64,000 nucleotides of DNA from Diphasiastrum complanatum (GCA_029204225.1 MU831980.1:1-64000), one strand, 5' to 3'; shown: positions 1-11,141, counted from the first letter of the stretch. Notes: generated by a model from the sequence alone, not told the origin. Made by a program: numbers and translations.

Positions 1-282
1 GAAAGGAGATTCCTGCTATGTTCACTAGGAATGCCCCAATGTGTTCTCTTTTTTTTATATGGGATGCAGCTTTAGCGTAAAGGGACCATCCTGCACCTGA
101 AACAGTCGGCAAAGTACACAATCATACTCCCCTCGATCAGAGCTTTCATCTGATACCCATATTGCACAAAAAAATTTCAATTTTTTTTTTTTTTTTCGAT
201 TCTACACGATTTTGGGAAAATCCCGAATCGCGAATCGGGATCGCGATTCTAATCGCGATTCGCGAATCGCGGTGCAACTATG
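1..282 (+). mobile_element. Terminal fragment of a hAT transposon, same family as 55471-60694
   Basis: Read in reverse complement, these bases match the terminus of the complete hAT element at about 55471-55755 almost base for base. Shared features are the T-tract, the palindromic GATTCGCG-type subterminal repeats (about 220-275) and the final GCAACTATG. The element leaves the window on the left, so only the end on the 3' side of the transposase is present. The 8 bases after it (283-290, GTTTTAAC) should be one target-site copy; the partner lies outside the window. Confidence 0.85.
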
Positions 283-329
283 GTTTTAACTATAGTAGGT
301 GATCTAGGTAGGTTGGAACATGTATGTAA

Positions 330-1070
330 GCATAAATGGGGTATAGATAGTAGTCGAATGCTTGTTACTATTGTAAGCAAAACTGATCAAAACGAGGTGC
401 GTTTTCCATTGAGATTGCTCATGTGAGACATATGCTCGAAGCATATCCTCCATAGTCTGGTTAGTTCTTCCAGTCTGACCATCATATTTCGGATGATTAG
501 AAGAGCTAAGACTAAGCGAAATTTCTAATTTCTAGAATACTGTTGATCAAGTGTGTTATGAATTTTGGATCATGATCGCTTACAATGTTACTTGGCAGTC
601 CATAGAGTCTATACAGATGTTTTGCAATAGACTGAGCTAACTCAAGCTTTATAGTGGTCTTGGTTTGGATAAATGTAGCTAATTTTGTAAGTTGATCCTG
701 TTGATACCACAAGTACCCAAATAGCATCATTACCTTTTTGTGTCCTTTTAAGATCCGTTACAAAATTCATTGAGATACTATCCCACCATTTGCGATGGAT
801 CCCCAATGGGCATTACAATCCATCAACTTTCAAGCTTTCAGATTTTTGTAAGGTTGACATTGTTTACATTTTGCAACATAGGATTCTGTGAAAAGCTTCA
901 ACTTTGACAAAAGAAATGCCTGCAAGCTAAATCCAATGTCCTTTGTATCCCTAGATGTCCTGCGCATGGCACATTATGGCATTCATACAAAATCTTGCTT
1001 TTAACCATGACATATTAGGTATACAAACTTTCCATTTTTGAACAAAAGTCATTCTTAATGGCATAGTTTC
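330..1070 (-). pseudogene. Ty3/gypsy integrase fragment
   Basis: Minus-strand translation gives, in order, a H2C2-type zinc-finger region (about 1000-840, with NVPCAGHLGIQRTL and later KCKQCQPYK) and integrase core remains (about 730-512, with DQLTKLATFIQTKTT and LPSNIVSDHDPKF). The piece NHPKYDGQTGRTNQTMEDML follows at about 500-440. This is the order found in plant Ty3/gypsy integrases. Frameshifts and stops break it and neither LTR is visible, so it is an old fragment. The family is clear; the lineage within gypsy is not. Confidence 0.8.
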
Positions 1071-2487
1071 CATGAATTGCAGTTCGAACATCTAATAGGC
1101 AGTCTAAACGAACCAATCATTGAGAGGCGGTTCAAACCAGATTTTGGCTCCAACTGTGGAAAAGAGAAGCCTGATTTTTTGTTGATTGCTAGGTTTAATA
1201 TTTCATCATGATATGAATTTTGAGTATTGTAATTTGTGTTTGAAGTTTTATCACTTTTGGTTCACTAATGATTCATGAAGTTTGGACTTCGGTATTATTT
1301 AGAGAGGCTATGTAGTCACTAGTCACTAGTATGATGTATCTAATCTCTCATTCATGATCGTTCAATTGCATGATTATTTGCTTGTAGCTCACATTGCTCA
1401 ATGCTACCAGAGGTCACTAGACTACCCAACTTGACTCTCAAATTTCAATGCACAAACATGTAGACAGATCAACGCATGTGTCCACGAACACAATAATCAC
1501 TAGTAGTTAGTATATAAAGTGCTATAAAGAGCATTTTGAACTTGTTTTGTTTGGTGCTAAACCTTTAGAATTGAAGGTTTAGCAATAAACAAAACCCAGA
1601 AGAGAGAAAAAAGAAAAAACCGGTTCGAACTGTTTTCCAATTTGAATTGGCCAAACTGGCCATGTCCGTTTTGAATTGGTTCGAACTAGATGAATTGGCT
1701 GATTTGAATACCTTCTCCTCACTCGACTGAGCGCCATGTATTCTAGATTCACCAATGCGTATACTATTGGACTCAACATCTTGCCGAATGCGACCAAAGT
1801 GTCTGTCATTGCGACAGAGTTCCCCAAATTAAAAGATAAAAATCTTCAAAAAGTTCCGTGAAGGAAAATTTATTCCTTCATCAATTCGACTAAGAGCATC
1901 AGCTACTTGATATTTCAAGCCTTTCACACATCGGATCTCACATGTGCTTAACCCAATGAGCTTGTAGACCCCTAAGCTTTGGTAAAAAACTAAATTTGAA
2001 TCGTTTAATCTTGTTTAAATCAAATGGAGTCTCAATTCAAGTTTCCTGGTGAATATTCAAAAGATAAGTCCTTAGAATATTATCTGATACAAGGTATTTA
2101 AATGTTTTTTAGCTGCCTCTTTTTGGCTTTTTTTTCGTTTCCAAGACACAAATTTTTTTTTTTCTAAACAACTACCCCCCCCCCCCCAAAAAAAAAAAAA
2201 AAAGTTTCAGAACGGAATGTTCTGAAAGTTCTAGAATGTTCCAAAAACGGTGATCGAAACTCTATGTTCTGGAACTCAATGCATCTATGGTTCCTATCAA
2301 TCAAATCTTGCATGCATCATTCGCTGATTCAATCCAATCTTGCCAGCAAGCAAACTCTTTGAGAACACAAGAATCCATCCAAAGATCACCTAAAATCACG
2401 TGTTCTAACCAAAACATGGCAAGAAACTTACAAGTTACGGAGTTTTTTTCACAGCTTCGAATGGTAGCTCATTGTAGGTCCACTTCA
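1071..2487. other. No gene recognised; GGTTCGAA-rich blocks and homopolymers
   Basis: No convincing coding sequence on either strand. Two blocks (about 1085-1135 and 1610-1715) are rich in GGTTCGAA/GAATTGG words and may be ends of a small decayed DNA element; I could not define terminal repeats or a target duplication. A T/C/A homopolymer cluster lies at about 2150-2205. Confidence 0.5.
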
Positions 2488-3605
2488 AATGCTTTTGGCT
2501 CGACTTCTTCATGTGATTTCTTGAAGCTTTACTAGATTTTCCTATGCTTGATTCCCATCCCCTTTTCAAGCAGTAATTGGTTCTAATACCAGTGTAAAGT
2601 CTAGGGCTAGGGAAAATTGAAAAAGGAACAATGTAGAAGCAAGCATGGGACGATCCTCCCGTCCTGTGAAGGAGAAACACGAAGAGAGAGCGAGCTCTAC
2701 ACTGCACAATTATCTAGGATTGGAATGAGAACAGGAATGGGAATGGAAACGTCCTCGAGAAAATGGGAATGGGAACGGGAACACCACTTCATCATAGGCC
2801 ATGTAAACTAGGGAACGGGAATATGAACACAAACATCCTCGAGAAAATGACAACAAAAATGGGAATGCACGCAAAAAGATGTTTATCATATTAATTCTAA
2901 TTTCCAAAAAAGAATAGTTTATGCAGAATTATTCATCTTTTGAATAAAAAGTTCTAGAATTGACGAGTAACTATTAACAAAACAAAAGCAAACATTTTGA
3001 CCTAAAAGTTGTGATTTGCAAATCAAATGCTATTGGCTTGACTTCTTCATTGCCTGTCACTTCTTGAAGCTTTACCAAATTTCCTATGCTTAATTCCAAT
3101 CCCCTTTTCACGCAATATCTGGTTCTAATACCAGTGTAAAGTCCAGGGCTAGGGAAACTTGCAAAAGGAACAATGTAGAACCAAGCATGGGACGATCCTC
3201 CCGTCCTATGATTTTCATGCAACAATGATCAGTCCCCTCATGCAGTAGAGAAGTCTATAAAAGGGAGAAATATGAAGAGAGAGCTAGCTCTACATTGAAG
3301 AATCACCAAGAATTGGAATGAGACCGAGAACAGGAAGGGAACAAAAACGTCCTCGAGAAAATGGAAATGGGAACGGGAACGGGAAGTTGGAATGCCACTT
3401 CATCATAGGGCATGTAAATTAGGGGATGGGAACATGAACAAAAAGAATGGGAATGCACGCAAAAAGATGCTTGTACATATTAACCCTAGAAAAGAATAAT
3501 TTATATAGTAGAATTTTTTGAATAAAAAGTTCTAAAATGATGAGTAACTAGTAACAAAACAAAATCAAACATTTTGACCTAAAAATTGTGATTTGCAAAT
3601 TATCA
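2488..3605 (-). repeat. Direct duplication, about 530-bp period, with PBS-like motifs (possible TRIM or stacked LTRs)
   Basis: Two consecutive copies of the same sequence begin at about 2488 and 3018. Landmarks repeat in order: CGACTTCTTCAT, CCTATGCTTAATTCC-type, GGTTCTAATACCAGTG, GGGACGATCCTCCCGTCCT, AACGTCCTCGAGAAAATGG and CATTTTGACCTAAAA. On the minus strand each unit contains ACTGGTATTAGAACC, which resembles the initiator-tRNA-Met primer-binding site TGGTATCAGAGC next to an LTR ending in CA. That suggests a minus-strand LTR element with a very short interior, or recombined LTRs. No protein is encoded. Confidence 0.6.
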
Positions 3606-3809
3606 TTTGTACGATGTGAATTACGAGATTGTGAAGTGGCTTACAAGTTATTTCCAAATCCCAGTTGACTTTATGAATCAGAAAAGTTTATACATCAAGT
3701 AAACTATCACATGCAATAAATCACTTCAAATAGGAGGCTCAAAATTATATATGGCCTTTCAAAATTTTGAGTTTTGATATATTGAAGATGTCATACATAT
3801 TATAGCAGA

Positions 3810-4437
3810 GATCGAAAACCAATCCACTTGTCAAACTAGCTTCCTTAAAGAACTATTTTCTTCTTGGAGACATTCCAACATAATTAAGTTGTAACCAAAT
3901 CTTGTCTCAAGTTACTTTAGAAGGTCCTTGGAGCAATCTTACGAAAGATAGCATCAATATAATGATGTCAAGTGATAAAAGAGACGACATCCTTCCCCAT
4001 ATAAATCAAAGGCTGATAGTAAGGTAATTTTCTAATCTTCAATAAATTGTTGAGGCAGTGGGCAGTGCATGGACTGAGAGAAATATGGGGATCAAGCTTC
4101 GAAATAGCTCCTGCTGCCGTGTTAGCATTTTCCCATTAGCAGTAAATTGTACCACATCTGCTCCCCTGATATGGTCAATGGCCTCACTCCACATGTTTGC
4201 CAATCTTTTGTTCCCAATCTCCGAGTTGTCTATGGACCTCATAAAATATGATCTCCCTCGTGAGTTCGCAACAATGGCCTGAACAGATCGGGCTCTAGCG
4301 TCACTCCATCCATCAACAATGAGTATCACGCCGTGCTTTTGCCACCCCTCTCTAATAGGAACTAATGCTGCATGGATGTTTAACTTTTCATCCTCTAGCA
4401 TTTTTTTCCGTGCATAATACTTATAAATGGCAGACAC
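3810..4437 (-). pseudogene. hAT transposase fragment, DUF659/RNase H-like part
   Basis: The minus-strand frame from 4437 carries the hAT DUF659 signature: an upstream ARKKMLEDEKL-type helix, then HGVILIVDGWSDARARSVQ (compare SDGWTD in hAT proteins), YFMRSIDNSE and a piece ending near VVQFTANG. In another frame PCTAHCLNNLL (about 4060) matches the CxxH motif region, and weaker matches continue to about 3810 through stops and shifts. Its missing N-terminal half lies directly beside it on the opposite strand (4500-5079), so the two were probably one gene split by an inversion. It cannot encode a working transposase. Confidence 0.75.
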
Positions 4438-4499
4438 TCAAACCAGAACCTCTAGGAAAAAACACGATAAAGCGTGAAAGTGGTGGGATGAAGTCACTG

Positions 4500-5079
4500 T
4501 CAATGGTTCAGTCCAAGTGATGGAGGATCTATGTGGAAGTGCAAATTTTGCGGGGAGTACAAATCTGGTGGGATGGATTGTGCGCGGCTGCATCTTACTG
4601 GACCTGGTGTCACTCAAAAGCAGGGCATTTCAATATGCGGAAGTGTTTTTCCCAAAAAATTAGCTGAGCTTGAAGCACTGGCAACACATTTGGTTGCAAA
4701 AAAACCTCAAGGTCCAAGATCAGTGGATCTCGCTACAAGGACTACAATCACGAGATTTCACACCACATTGCCAATTCAACAAACCATGCAGCAGCTGCAA
4801 TTGCATAGTCCCATCCCTTCCTTGCGTGCTTCGGAAGGTGGTTCATTTTGTGATTCTTCATCTTCTTCGCCATTTCCTTTTGGACCCATGAGGCAAGCTA
4901 GTCTTGTAATTGCATGGCATCCAAGGATGAAGTCCCAAGTTGATGGAGCGATAGCAAGAATGTTCTACCACGATAAGGTTCTTTTGCGTGTAGCAAGATC
5001 TCCATATTTCATGCAGGCAATCAGGGAGATTGCAAATTTTGGGCCCAGCTATATTCCTAGTAATGAGACATTGATTTAG
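4500..5079 (+). pseudogene. hAT transposase N-terminal half with BED-type zinc finger, inverted relative to its continuation
   Basis: The frame from 4531 encodes a BED-like finger (MWKCKFCGEYKSGG, then a conserved R..HL stretch and a downstream Cys). A serine-rich linker follows, then the helix typical of plant hAT proteins (VDGAIARMFYHDKV, VARSPYFMQAIREI, FGPSYIPSNETL) and a stop at 5079. In intact hAT proteins this segment is followed at once by the DUF659 part, which here sits on the opposite strand at 3810-4437. That arrangement fits a local inversion of roughly 640 bp. Confidence 0.75.
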
Positions 5080-5949
5080 CCAACTCACCGAGTGCCATGA
5101 AAGTTTTTAAACCTTCAAATTTATGGATGAGACTTTCAGTCCGGTAGTCAAACTGCAGGCATCCACTGCTGTTTTTGAACGAATTCTTCATTGGAATAGG
5201 TCGCTACTGAGAAGTATTGCTGATCATAGCTTGTCTTGTGTTTGTTGGTTTTATCGTCCACTTGGTTCGCTGGAGTCTGCAAGGCAAATCGTTGGTTATG
5301 TGGAAGCTGTATTTGCTATTGGTCATCTAAAATCGGTTTGCTGGAGTTCGCTGACAGGCAATCAAGTCTTTGCTGCCTACTGCTTGTGGAAAATAAATTT
5401 GTTCACAAGTTTGTGCTAGAGGTACACCTGAGACAGCTCACAGGAAGAAAGAAGTTGCTGAGATCATTTGCATGCATGAACTGGTCACTGGACTAGATTG
5501 CTGTCGGACAGCAAAAAGAGTTGGATCGCACTTCTTTTTCGAAGATGCTAGTTGTTGAAGTGTTCAAATAGATCCCTATTTAGGTTGGAAGACTACTTGG
5601 GATACAAGGGCTCTATATAAGCTAGTACAATGCAAGTTATCCTAAGACCAAAATTTTTTGCAAGATCTTTTAAGAAAAACCACAAAGATTGTGTGGAATT
5701 ATCGAAATTTTGAAGAACCAACATAGATTTCGTCAAAATTTGAAGAACCAAACAAAGGTTTTGTGGAATTGGCAATATTTTGAAGAATCAATAAATTTTG
5801 TGGGCTGGACAATTTTTTTGAACGACAAATAGTGGAACTGAAAAACTTTTTGAATGACAGTTTTGCGAAACCAACAAAATTATCATGAAATCATCAGTGT
5901 TACACAATGGTAACTTTGAATGATGCGATATCATCAGAGGCTACTTGAT
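5080..5949. other. No gene recognised; degenerate short repeats
   Basis: Around 5123-5150 the plus strand reads DETFSPVVK, a copia RT-like string too short to annotate. From about 5640 to 5860 a degenerate unit of roughly 55 bp recurs, built on TTTTGAAGAACCAA and TTGTGGAATT. Nothing else is recognisable. Confidence 0.45.
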
Positions 5950-6502
5950 GGTGTGAATTTTTAGCGTATGGAATTTCAAGATGCAAAATATTCTCATGGA
6001 TCGAGAATGTTGGGATATTGTTGCAGGTACCGAGATACCTCGAACAAATGATAGGAAGTTGAGAGAGTATCTGACGTGGAGAAGAAAAGCTCATCATATC
6101 ATTAACTCATCAGTTATACCTCATATCAAAGATGTTGCTAGACCCAAGGAAGTTTGGGATATTCTCAAGAATCTGTATGAGAATGTAAACCTTCTTCACT
6201 GTTGATATGGTTCAAGGAACTGAACACCGATAAAGCTAGAGATATTGATGGTCTTGAATCAGAGTTATCGATTCATGCAGTTGATTTGCTATCACCAACA
6301 AGCACCCAAAGCATTGTACACGAGGATTGATAAATACTTTGAGGAGCTTAATTTTTAGAGTAGCCTGATCTACATTTTATGTTATGGTAAAAGACGACTA
6401 GATTGTTATTGTAGTGATGTATGTTGATGATCTTATTGTCACAGGTCCTAATTATGTTTTGATTCTTAATATTAAGAAATACCTCTCATCAGGGTTTGAC
6501 AT
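5950..6502 (+). pseudogene. Ty1/copia fragment (gag and RT), left part of a split element
   Basis: 5981-6205 encodes a copia gag segment (UBN2-like) with CWDIVAGTEIPRTND, KAHHIINSSVIPHI and ARPKEVWDILKNLYEN. After a shift and a deletion, about 6286-6502 encodes RT pieces: QQAPKALYTRIDKYFEEL and the active-site region VVMYVDDLIVTGPN. The RT stops at 6502 because a gypsy element is inserted there; the continuation is at 11142. Frame breaks and the missing integrase show it was already decayed or deleted. Confidence 0.8.
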
Positions 6503-6876
6503 AGTTACAAGCTAAGATTCACTAGCTATGCTAGAAAGCAGGACTTCAGCTAGAAAGCAGGAAGAGAATGCTTAAGGAGGCTAAAAGAGGAGCAATCATC
6601 ATAAACTGAATAAAGGAATACAATGCTTCCCTACTTATACCCTCTTCTTGAATCAAATGGAGGATTCAAAAAAGGGAGGGAAAAGGATTTGGAGGGAAAA
6701 TAGTGCGCCCTCCCAATAGGAGGACCCCCACTCCAAATCAATATGACCAAGTCTTAAAAATATAACCAAATAGGGCCCAAGGCCAGTATATGGATAAAAA
6801 GGGCCCTTAGGCCTGCTTATGCATAATAACAATAAAAGAACAGACGCGGCGAATGTAATGAGCCAAGTCCATAACT
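6503..6876 (-). repeat. 3' LTR of the gypsy element
   Basis: On the plus strand it begins AGTTACAAGC and ends CCATAACT, the same ends as the LTR at 10768. By eye the copies differ at about a dozen positions and have the same length. Confidence 0.9.
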
Positions 6877-6887
6877 CTCCCCTGCAG
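6877..6887 (-). other. Polypurine tract
   Basis: On minus this reads CTGCAGGGGAG directly before the 3' LTR, the expected place for plus-strand DNA priming. Confidence 0.65.
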
Positions 6888-7863
6888 AAAAACAAAGCCC
6901 TCCACCGGCTAGCAAGCATAATGACTTTCTAAAACAATAATGTAAGCATGCGAAATACTGAAAAATCACGAACTAATGGAAATACTGATGGAGAGGACAT
7001 AAGTCGTCACAACAGATACCCCAAAAGCATCATAACTGTGTAAAGCAAGTACTAAGCAAATACGACAATAAAGAATAGTCATAGCTAGCCGAATCATGAA
7101 GCAGAGGGAACATCTACAATGACATCTGTAGTAGAGGAGAGAACTAAAGCCATGAGGGCTCGAGCCTGATCTGCCAATAATGGTGTATGATAAAACACAT
7201 CAATAGGCTCCCAAGTGGCCTCCTCAAGAGGATGACCATCCCACTCTCAAGAAAAAGTGAATTTGCCGGCAGCGTCGACTATGGTGAAGGTGAACCTGGT
7301 GAATGGCAGCTGGTAAGAAAGGGAACAACTCAGGATCAACATCATGGCGACGAAGGGAACATCTCGGTCGCGTCATTAGAAACCAAGCAATATGGAACAA
7401 CCAGGCATGCCAAGGAACCAGAAGAAGATCAAGCAAAGGTCCATGAATGAGAAGTAGCAATGGCACACGGTACCCTCAAGGCCCATATCACGAGAAGAGC
7501 AGCATGCCAAAAGCTCCAGAAGGTCCAAGAAATCAATGCATCATCTAAAAAGACATGATGCATGAAAACAGTAGCAACAAATCTAGAAATAGTAGAGGCG
7601 CCAACTGAAAAAACTGTAGCCGAAAAACTCATCCACAAAGACCTCATATGGACATACCAATCCATCATAGGATACACCAAAAACGGATGGAGAATCGGAT
7701 GACCCATCGGAACTGGCTGCAAGTGTAATCCCAAAGTACACACCAAGCGCACATGTGAGGAATAGAAGAAATGCACTGGAACGAGGAACAATATATGTAG
7801 AAACACAAGGAGATTGAAGGATCCTCATATACTCATCTAGAAAGATCCCAGCATATAAATACC

Positions 7864-8180
7864 CTAGATAAGTAATAGTGACCATCTGGCAAATTTCCTC
7901 GGATGGAAATGTTTAATGGTAAGGGCGAAAGGCTCATGAATCATGTCAGGAACCGTAGAAATATCATGAGGCAAATCACAAACCTCAAGCAGAGATCCAT
8001 GGAGTAAAGTGAAAGAAGATACAACCTGATCACCAATTTTGAGGGAACTAGCAAACGTGGACCTGTGAAGAACCCCATAGAAATTAGCAGGAACATCGGC
8101 CATAACGGACTCAAGAGATGGAGATATAGAGACCAATGGAGAAGATACTGCACCAACCACCGAACCAGGAGGGCTATCTG
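7864..8180 (-). pseudogene. C-terminal tail of the gypsy polyprotein (integrase C-terminal/chromo-like)
   Basis: The minus-strand frame contains a segment reading FYGVLHRSTF, then KIGDQVVSS, a leucine/glutamate stretch and a late HPRKFARW. The order resembles the 'fHVSqLrk..G...v...LP.....P..iL......vlvqW' tail of plant gypsy integrases. The match is by pattern only. It follows the protease remnant almost directly, which implies that everything between protease and this tail was deleted. Confidence 0.45.
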
Positions 8181-8372
8181 AGGTAGGCGCAAAAGCAATA
8201 GTAGAAATACCACCAAGGTATACGGCCTCAATATCAATGAAACCAGGAATGACCGCCGAATACGATATTTGTGAATCAAGGCATATAGGTGCAAGGCACG
8301 TAGCAACAACCTGTAAATCCGGAGTAGCATCAACTTGAGTAAGAGGACCCACGGTCGGTGAAAAGCAGCAAC

Positions 8373-8640
8373 TAATGTACTTTGAATGGAAAGAAGAGCT
8401 GCATCATGAGCCTTTGGCAGGCTACGCATAAACTGCTTCCCGGTAACGAACTGATAGTCACTCTGGGAATCAATACCAGAAAGTAAATGATGCCGACCAA
8501 CATGTGTAAAAGACAGTGCTTGCTGAGAAAGATCCACAACAACAATACCAAGTGATGAAAACAATTTGCACCAAGAATAATGTCATAGCGCTCTAGAGGA
8601 ATAATATAGAAATCTGCCTGTCTAGAGAAGTCACCAGTGC
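8373..8640 (-). pseudogene. Gypsy aspartic protease, C-terminal half
   Basis: One minus-strand frame reads RQADFYIIPLERYDIILGAN, matching the 'f.v.pL..yDviLG..WL' block of retroviral-type pepsins in plant gypsy elements. The next frame supplies the following GIVVDLSQQALSF and a VGRHHLLSGI stretch. The DTG-containing N-terminal half was not found, and gag runs into this block with a break, so the protease is truncated and inactive. Confidence 0.6.
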
Positions 8641-9592
8641 TATAGTCCAAGCCCTGAAACATTTGGTAGGAAGAGCCTCATGGTAAAAAACAGTGGTAGG
8701 AGGACAAGGAGGAACGGTAGTAGAAGAAGCCAAAGTAGGAGAAGCAGTGGAATGAGAGCAAGAAAAACGAGAAGAAGTGGATAACTCAGGATATTTATGC
8801 TGCAAGGTAGTAGCCAAGGAGATAGCATCTGAGAGAGTAAGAGGCCGAAAAGATGAGACTTCATATCGTAAGGTGTCTTTAAGATCGGCATTAAAATGTG
8901 AAATAAGCTCTGTAGGATGAAGATTAGTAAAAAGGTAGGAAAGCTCAATAAACTGATCAATATAACATAGTATGGCGAAGGCTACGAAACAGATCACGTT
9001 GGCGAACCAACCATTGTGGGTCAATTATAGCCATATGAAGATCATGCCGAAAAGTAGGCCATATATGAAATCCCTCACGAGTAGGCTCAGAGCGATAGAC
9101 ACGTCACCAAGTCTGAGCTCGACCATCTAAATGTAACGCAGCCAACTGCACTTTCTGGGTTTCAGTCTTGGGATACATTAGAAAATAGGTCTCTAACTTA
9201 GAGAACCAATTTTCCAAGATATTTCCATCAGATGAACCAGAATAAGTAGTAAGCTGGATGCGATCACGAAAATCACGAGCAAAATGAGGCTCAGGATTAC
9301 CTGAAAAAGTAGAAGAAGGAAATCCTGGTGGTGCGGAGGGAAATCCAGGTGGTGGTACAAAAGACCCGAAAGGAGACCCATAAGAACTAGCACTATATGA
9401 AGGGAGACCAAACATACTACCAAAAGCACTTCCTGAAGATGGAGATGGAGCAGGAGCAGGTGTATTCAAAATAGGAAATAAAGGTGCTTTACCATGACGA
9501 TGAAGAATGTCTGGGGAGGTGGTATCCCCTCGTGGTAGGATAGTCTCAAGGCTAGAAAGAATACGATCAATACGACTCTCAAGATGATCCAT
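8640..9592 (-). pseudogene. Gypsy gag
   Basis: The frame 9592-9104 starts MDHLESRIDRILSSLE, passes through a proline/glycine/serine-rich stretch (PPPGFPSAPPGFPSS) and reaches a typical gag start at residues 115-162 (LTTYSGSSDGNILENWFSKL, LAALHLDGRAQTW). A second frame from about 9000 continues the Retrotrans_gag domain (YIDQFIELSYLF, ELISHFNADLKDTL, LTLSDAISLATTLQHK). There is a frame break between them and no zinc knuckle was found. Role: structural protein of the element's particles, presumably defunct. Confidence 0.75.
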
Positions 9593-10169
9593 GCGGGAAT
9601 CAATATGTGTAAAACGATCATCTAAAGAGCTCTGCGGAGGGTCTTCTGATGAAGAAGTCGCTATAGGGACTAAGGAAGAGACAAAAACCTGAGGGAGAGG
9701 ACGCTTGTCGTCACCCTAACTTAGTGTAACTTCCGAAATCACCAAAAATGGCACGTAAACAGTCAATCAAGATGGATAATAATCAGAAAATGAGGGGCTG
9801 AGAAAGTAGAAGGTTTCTAACAAAATAGAAAAATGGACAGAGGAGGGTGTGAGGCAACAAATATGAACAGGAATAGGGGGCTGGAAAGAGCAGTATGTGA
9901 GCAGAAAAGACAGCAAGTAGGTGCAAAAAGGAAGTGCAAAAAGGGCGCTAGCAATACCTAGGTGGGTGCTGATCCGTCGTTCACTCGGTAGTGCCAACAA
10001 AGAGAGGTAAAAGCTGAAGATAACAGGGCACTGGGCAGCAACTACCAAGATCCACAATATGCTGAAGAATAGGCTGAAAAAAGGTGCTAAAGTAAGGTAC
10101 CGAACAGCCTCCAATCAATAGCCGAAACGAACAGCAAGTTGGTGAAAAGAACCGCTGAAAATGAGATGG

Positions 10170-10750
10170 TAGTAGGGCGCTGGACAGCCTCCAGTCAATA
10201 TAAAAACTGGATAACAAATCGGTGACGAAAAGTGTCGAAAATGATGAGGTAGTAGGGTGCTGGGCAATAGCTACCAAATCTGCAAAAACAATGAAAATCT
10301 GCCAAAAAAATCGACGAAAGTGATGGGTTACCGCTGAAAATGAGATGCTAGTAGGGCGCTGGACAGCCTCCAATCAATATAAAAAATGGACAGCAAATCG
10401 ATGACGAAAAGTGTCGAAAATGATGAGGTAGTAGGGCGCTGGGCAATAGCTACCAAATCTGCAAAAACAATGAAAATCTGCCGAAAAAATCGACGAAAGT
10501 GATGGGTTAGCAGGGCGCTGGACAGCCTCCACCAAAACTGCAAAAAATGATGAAGAAATCGTTGAAAGTGATGGGCAGTAGGGCGCTGGACAGCCACCAC
10601 CAATCTGCAAATATGACGGAGAAAAATCGATGAAAGTGATGGGTGGTAGGGCGCTGGACAGCCTCCACCAATCTACAGGAAGGTTGACGGAGAAAAATCG
10701 ATGAAAGTGATGGGTGGTAGGGCGTTGGACAGCCTCCACCAATCTGCAGG
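10170..10750 (-). repeat. Tandem repeat array in the gypsy leader
   Basis: The landmark GGGCGCTGGACAGCC recurs at 10175, 10354, 10513, 10581, 10649 and (as GGGCGTTGGACAGCC) 10720. The last units are 68-71 bp; the earlier ones are about 159-179 bp. The array lies between the primer-binding site and gag and keeps no long frame. Confidence 0.85.
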
Positions 10751-10755
10751 AAAGT

Positions 10756-10767
10756 GCTCTGTTACCA
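10756..10767 (-). other. Primer-binding site
   Basis: On minus this reads TGGTAACAGAGC directly after the 5' LTR, one base different from the usual initiator-tRNA-Met-type site TGGTATCAGAGC. Confidence 0.85.
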
Positions 10768-11141
10768 AGTTACAAGCTAAGATTCACTAGCTATGCTCGA
10801 AAGCAGGACTTAAGCTAGAAAGCAGGAAGAGAATGCTTAACGAGGCTAAAAGAGAAGCAATCATGATAAACTGAATAAAGGAATACAATGTTGCCCTACT
10901 TATACCCTCTCCCTGAATCAAATGGAGGATTCAAAAAAGGGAGGGAAGAGGATTTGGAGGGAAAATAGTGCGCCCTCCCAATAGGAGGACCCCCACTCCA
11001 AATCAATGTGACCAAGTCCTAAAAATATAACCAAATAGGGCCCAAGGCCAGTATATGAATAAAAAGGGCCCTTAGGCCTGCTTATGCATAATAACAATAA
11101 AAGAACGGACGCGACGAATGTAATGAGCCAAGTCCATAACT
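10768..11141 (-). repeat. 5' LTR of the gypsy element
   Basis: Same ends (AGTTACAAGC...CCATAACT on plus) and same 374-bp length as the LTR at 6503. Followed by the second GACAT. Confidence 0.9.

Larger units (their letters stand above)
6503..11141 (-). mobile_element. Ty3/gypsy LTR retrotransposon, internally deleted, inserted in a copia relic
   Basis: A 4639-bp element with two 374-bp LTRs (6503-6876 and 10768-11141), flanked by the 5-bp target duplication GACAT (6498-6502 and 11142-11146). It is oriented on minus: a primer-binding site abuts the LTR at 10768 and a purine tract abuts the LTR at 6876. In transcription order it has a leader with tandem repeats, gag, a partial aspartic protease and then a C-terminal tail. 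RT, RNase H and the integrase core are absent, so any movement would need proteins from a relative. LTR termini are AG...CT rather than TG...CA. Confidence 0.9.

Noticed and set aside
5123-5150. DETFSPVVK, a copia RT-like peptide
   Set aside because: Only nine residues, with no RT sequence on either side; may be chance or a tiny scrap.
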